Source: Micromonospora nigra (lineage in GTDB: Bacteria; Actinomycetota; Actinomycetes; Mycobacteriales; Micromonosporaceae). From it: DNA of 64,000 nucleotides. Below the pieces are notes generated by a model, which was not told where the DNA came from, did not search any database, and was given only the letters and a program-made list of their open reading frames with translations. Made by a program: the position numbers and the translations under genes. Positions 61,587 through 64,000 of this stretch are shown here, in pieces. Location: the NCBI RefSeq assembly GCF_900091585.1, contig NZ_FMHT01000003.1:1116001-1180000 (forward strand), given 5' to 3'. Positions within the stretch are counted from its first letter, which is position 1. The number at the start of each line of letters is the position of its first letter.

Positions 61587-63578
61587 ATGGACACACAGGT
61601 CGCCGACACGTTGCCGGGCTCGCTGATCGACGGGCGCTACCGCATCCGCGGTCGCGTGGCCCGTGGCGGCATGGCGACCGTGTACACCGCCACCGACGAG
61701 CGCCTCGAACGCACCGTCGCTGTCAAGATCATTCATTCGAGTCAGGCGACCGGGGCGCGGGCCCGCCCGGCCGACTTCCTCGACCGGTTCACCGACGAGG
61801 CCAAGGCCATCGCCCGGCTGACCCACCCCAACGTGGTCGCCGTCTACGACCAGGGCACCCACGCCGGCCTGCCGTACCTGGTCATGGAGTACGTGCGGGG
61901 CCGGACCCTGCGCGAGGTCCTGTCGGAGCGGCGGCGTCTGAACCCCGACGAGTCCCTGGCCATCGCCGAGCAGATGCTCGCCGCGATCGCGGCCGCCCAC
62001 CGGGCGGGCCTGGTGCACCGAGACATCAAGCCGGAGAACGTCCTGGTCGCCGAGGCGCCCACCGGCGGCCCGGCCAACCTGGTCGACAGCGTGGTCAAGG
62101 TCGCCGACTTCGGGCTGGCCCGCGCGGTGGAGGCCAGCACCGACGAACAGGACGGCAGCCAGCTGATGGCCACCGTGGCGTACGTCGCGCCGGAGCTGGT
62201 CACCGACGGGCACGCCGACGCCCGTACCGACGTCTACTCGGCCGGCATCGTGCTGTTCGAGATGCTCACCGGCCGGGTCCCCTACGACGGCGACCGCCCC
62301 GTCGACGTCGCCTGGCAACACGTCGACCGGGACGTGCCCACGCCGTCGACCCTGGTGCCCGGCCTGCCCCGGGTGCTCGACGACCTGGTGGCCCGCGCCA
62401 CCCGGCGGGATCCGGGTGCGCGGCCGACCGACGCCGGCGCGTTGCTCGCCGAGGTGCAGGTCGCCCGGGACGACCTCGGCAACCCGAACACCCACACCGC
62501 CGTGCTGAGCCGGATCACCGACGAGTCGGCCGTGTCCCAGCCGACGATGGTGGTGGCCGCGGTCGCGCCGTCCCAGCGGCCGGCCTGGGCACGACTGCCC
62601 GAGGGCGGCGGTGGCAGCGGCCGGGGCCGCCGACGGGCCGCCCCGACCCGCGGCGGCGACCTGTGGTCCCGGCTGGCGGCCCTGCGTACGCAGGTCATGG
62701 GCAGCCCGCGCGGACGCCTCGCGGTCGCCGCGGCCGTGGTGGCGCTCGGCCTGGTGGCCGCCCTCGGCGGCTGGTGGTTCGGGGTGGGCCGCTACACCGT
62801 CGCGCCGCAGCTGGTGAGCATGAGCCAGGCCGACGCGGAGGCGCAGGCCGCCCGCGCCGGCTTCACCGTCGCCTACGACGAGCCACGACACGACGAGCAG
62901 ATCCCCCGCGACGGTGTGGTGGCGCAGAACCCGGCGCCGGCCGCTCGGATCCTCAAGGGCGACACGATCCGGCTCACCCTCTCGCTGGGTCCCGAACGGT
63001 TCCCGGTGCCCGACGTGGTCGGCAAGGAGTTCGAACTGGCCGAGGCCGACCTGACCAGCCTGCGGCTGGAGGTGGTCAAGGGCAACGCACGCTACGACGA
63101 CAACCTGCCCGAAGGCGTCGTGGTGGCCACCGACCCGGCGGTCGGTGCCGAGGTCAAGCCGGGCGACAAGGTGACCGTCGTCCTGAGCCGGGGACGGGCC
63201 CCCATCACGGTGCCGAACCTGGTCGGCAAGAACCTCAACGAGGCGCGGGCGACCATCGCCCAGCTGGGCCTGGTGCTGGTCGAGCCGACCTACAAGGATT
63301 CGGACAAACCCCGCGACGAGGTTCTCGGGCAGAGCCCCGCCGACGGCGCGGGAGTGGTGAAGGGCACCCAGGTGCGGCTGGAGGTCAGCAAGGGCCCGCC
63401 GCTGGTGGCGGTGCCCAAGGTCGTCGGCCTGCCCTGCCCACAGGCCAAGCAGGTGCTGGAGGCCCAGGGTCACCCGGTGACGGTGCAGTTCAACCCGAAC
63501 GGTGTGGCCCGGTTCCAGAACCCGGCCGAGAACACGCAGGTGAACCCGGGCAGCGCGGTCACCATCGGGTGCTTCTGA
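61587..63578 (+). CDS. pknL: PknL-like serine/threonine kinase with PASTA repeats
   Basis: A 663-residue transmembrane kinase. The Gly loop VARGGMATVYTA, catalytic Lys47 (VAVKII), HRDIKPEN (144-151) and DFG (174-176) are intact. One membrane helix lies near 372-394 (RLAVAAAVVALGLVAALGGWW). Four extracellular PASTA repeats follow and end in a CF tail. PASTA domains sense muropeptides or lipid II in related kinases, which ties it to wall growth. Mycobacterial PknL has no PASTA, so the name rests on the Rv2175c neighbour. Confidence 0.9.
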   Translation: MDTQVADTLPGSLIDGRYRIRGRVARGGMATVYTATDERLERTVAVKIIHSSQATGARARPADFLDRFTDEAKAIARLTHPNVVAVYDQGTHAGLPYLVMEYVRGRTLREVLSERRRLNPDESLAIAEQMLAAIAAAHRAGLVHRDIKPENVLVAEAPTGGPANLVDSVVKVADFGLARAVEASTDEQDGSQLMATVAYVAPELVTDGHADARTDVYSAGIVLFEMLTGRVPYDGDRPVDVAWQHVDRDVPTPSTLVPGLPRVLDDLVARATRRDPGARPTDAGALLAEVQVARDDLGNPNTHTAVLSRITDESAVSQPTMVVAAVAPSQRPAWARLPEGGGGSGRGRRRAAPTRGGDLWSRLAALRTQVMGSPRGRLAVAAAVVALGLVAALGGWWFGVGRYTVAPQLVSMSQADAEAQAARAGFTVAYDEPRHDEQIPRDGVVAQNPAPAARILKGDTIRLTLSLGPERFPVPDVVGKEFELAEADLTSLRLEVVKGNARYDDNLPEGVVVATDPAVGAEVKPGDKVTVVLSRGRAPITVPNLVGKNLNEARATIAQLGLVLVEPTYKDSDKPRDEVLGQSPADGAGVVKGTQVRLEVSKGPPLVAVPKVVGLPCPQAKQVLEAQGHPVTVQFNPNGVARFQNPAENTQVNPGSAVTIGCF

Positions 63579-64000
63579 TGCCCGCGCCGACCCCGGCGCA
63601 CCGCCCCGTCGGCGCGCACACCCCGACCGGGGGTGGGCTGGCGAGGGCCGCGCTGCCGTACCTCGACGCGGCCGGTGCGGAGGTGGTGCAGGTCTACGTG
63701 TCCAACTCGCGGGGCTGGGCGCTACCGGAGGGCGACCCGGCCCAGGACGCGCTGTTCCGCGACGGCTGCGCGCACCGCGGCCTGCCGGTCTTCGTGCACG
63801 CCTCCCTGCTGGTCAACGTGGGTTCCCCGACGGCTGCCACGGTCGAGAGGTCGGTGGCGACCCTGGCGCACGCCCTGCGCCGGGGCGCGGCGATCGGGGC
63901 CCGTGGAGTCGTGTTCCACGCCGGCAGCTCCGTCGACGCGGGGCACGCCGAAGCCGCTGTGCGGCAGGTACGCGAGACGCTGCTGCCGCTGCTCGACTCG
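63578..64000 (+). CDS. nfo: Endonuclease IV (Nfo), truncated at window end
   Basis: The first 141 residues of an AP-endonuclease TIM barrel: PVGAHTPTGGGLARAALPYL, AEVVQVYVSNSRGW, VFVHASLLVNVGSP and GVVFHAGSSVDAGH. The last two contain His residues of the zinc cluster. It cuts at abasic sites in base-excision repair. The ATG overlaps the kinase stop by one base (TGATG). The gene continues beyond the window. Confidence 0.88.
   Translation, partial: MPAPTPAHRPVGAHTPTGGGLARAALPYLDAAGAEVVQVYVSNSRGWALPEGDPAQDALFRDGCAHRGLPVFVHASLLVNVGSPTAATVERSVATLAHALRRGAAIGARGVVFHAGSSVDAGHAEAAVRQVRETLLPLLDS

Overview
The window is about 73% G+C, with closely packed, often stop/start-overlapping genes, many GTG starts and LexA-type GAAC-N4-GTTC sites. 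Gene content and protein sequences point to a high-GC actinomycete of the Micromonosporaceae (Micromonospora/Salinispora type). This is inferred from sequence recognition; no 16S gene is present. No tRNA, rRNA, CRISPR array, insertion sequence or prophage was seen.

Region 1 (1-21938, all minus strand) is the division and cell wall (dcw) cluster plus its tail. In transcription order (right to left) it reads mraZ, rsmH, ftsL-like, ftsI, murE, murF, mraY, ftsW, murG, murC, ftsQ, ftsZ, yggS, sepF, yggT, divIVA, a membrane protein, a DUF167 gene, a DksA/TraR gene, lspA, an rluD-type gene and a truncated membrane protein. Two genes usual in actinomycete dcw clusters are missing here: murD, whose place between mraY and ftsW is a 177-bp repeat-bearing gap, and pgeF, usually between ftsZ and yggS. 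MurC also departs from family consensus at three conserved C-terminal motifs. An MraZ-type operator (three GTGG-G boxes at 10-bp period) overlaps the mraZ promoter, and a -35/-10 pair precedes ftsZ.

Region 2 (22534-25185, plus) diverges from mraZ: murT-gatD (lipid II D-glutamate amidation) and a VTT-domain membrane protein. Region 3 (25217-34480, minus) holds leuS and an Mrp-type multi-subunit Na+/H+ antiporter operon (A/B fusion, C, D, E, F, G). Upstream of leuS lies what looks like a leucine attenuator: a leaderless 12-codon leader peptide with three consecutive Leu codons, a long hairpin and a perfect terminator with a T5 tract.

Region 4 (34727-39566, plus) is a moxR / DUF58 / transglutaminase trio; moxR carries a one-base deletion in a C tract. 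Region 5 (39922-50740, minus) has a DUF3040 protein, DNA polymerase IV, a phosphodiesterase-methyltransferase pair, a small unknown gene and the SOS mutagenesis operon HEPN-imuA-imuB-dnaE2, whose roughly 300-nt leader has two perfect 12-bp hairpins and, at its upstream end, two tandem LexA boxes.

Region 6 (51239-56561, plus) is a six-gene operon for carotenoid modification (CrtA-like monooxygenase, CruF-like hydratase, glycosyltransferase, CrtI/CrtD-type desaturase) led by a YbaK-type protein and a GNAT protein. Region 7 (56656-64000) has a CDP-alcohol phosphatidyltransferase, metF, an XRE/TPR regulator, a polyprenyl diphosphate synthase, an Rv2175c-type DNA-binding protein divergent from a PASTA serine/threonine kinase (PknL-like), and the start of an endonuclease IV gene. 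A recurring feature is a TANNNT-type -10 element 6-8 nt before the start codon, suggesting leaderless mRNAs (murT, metF, idsA, dinB, pknL and the leuS leader peptide).
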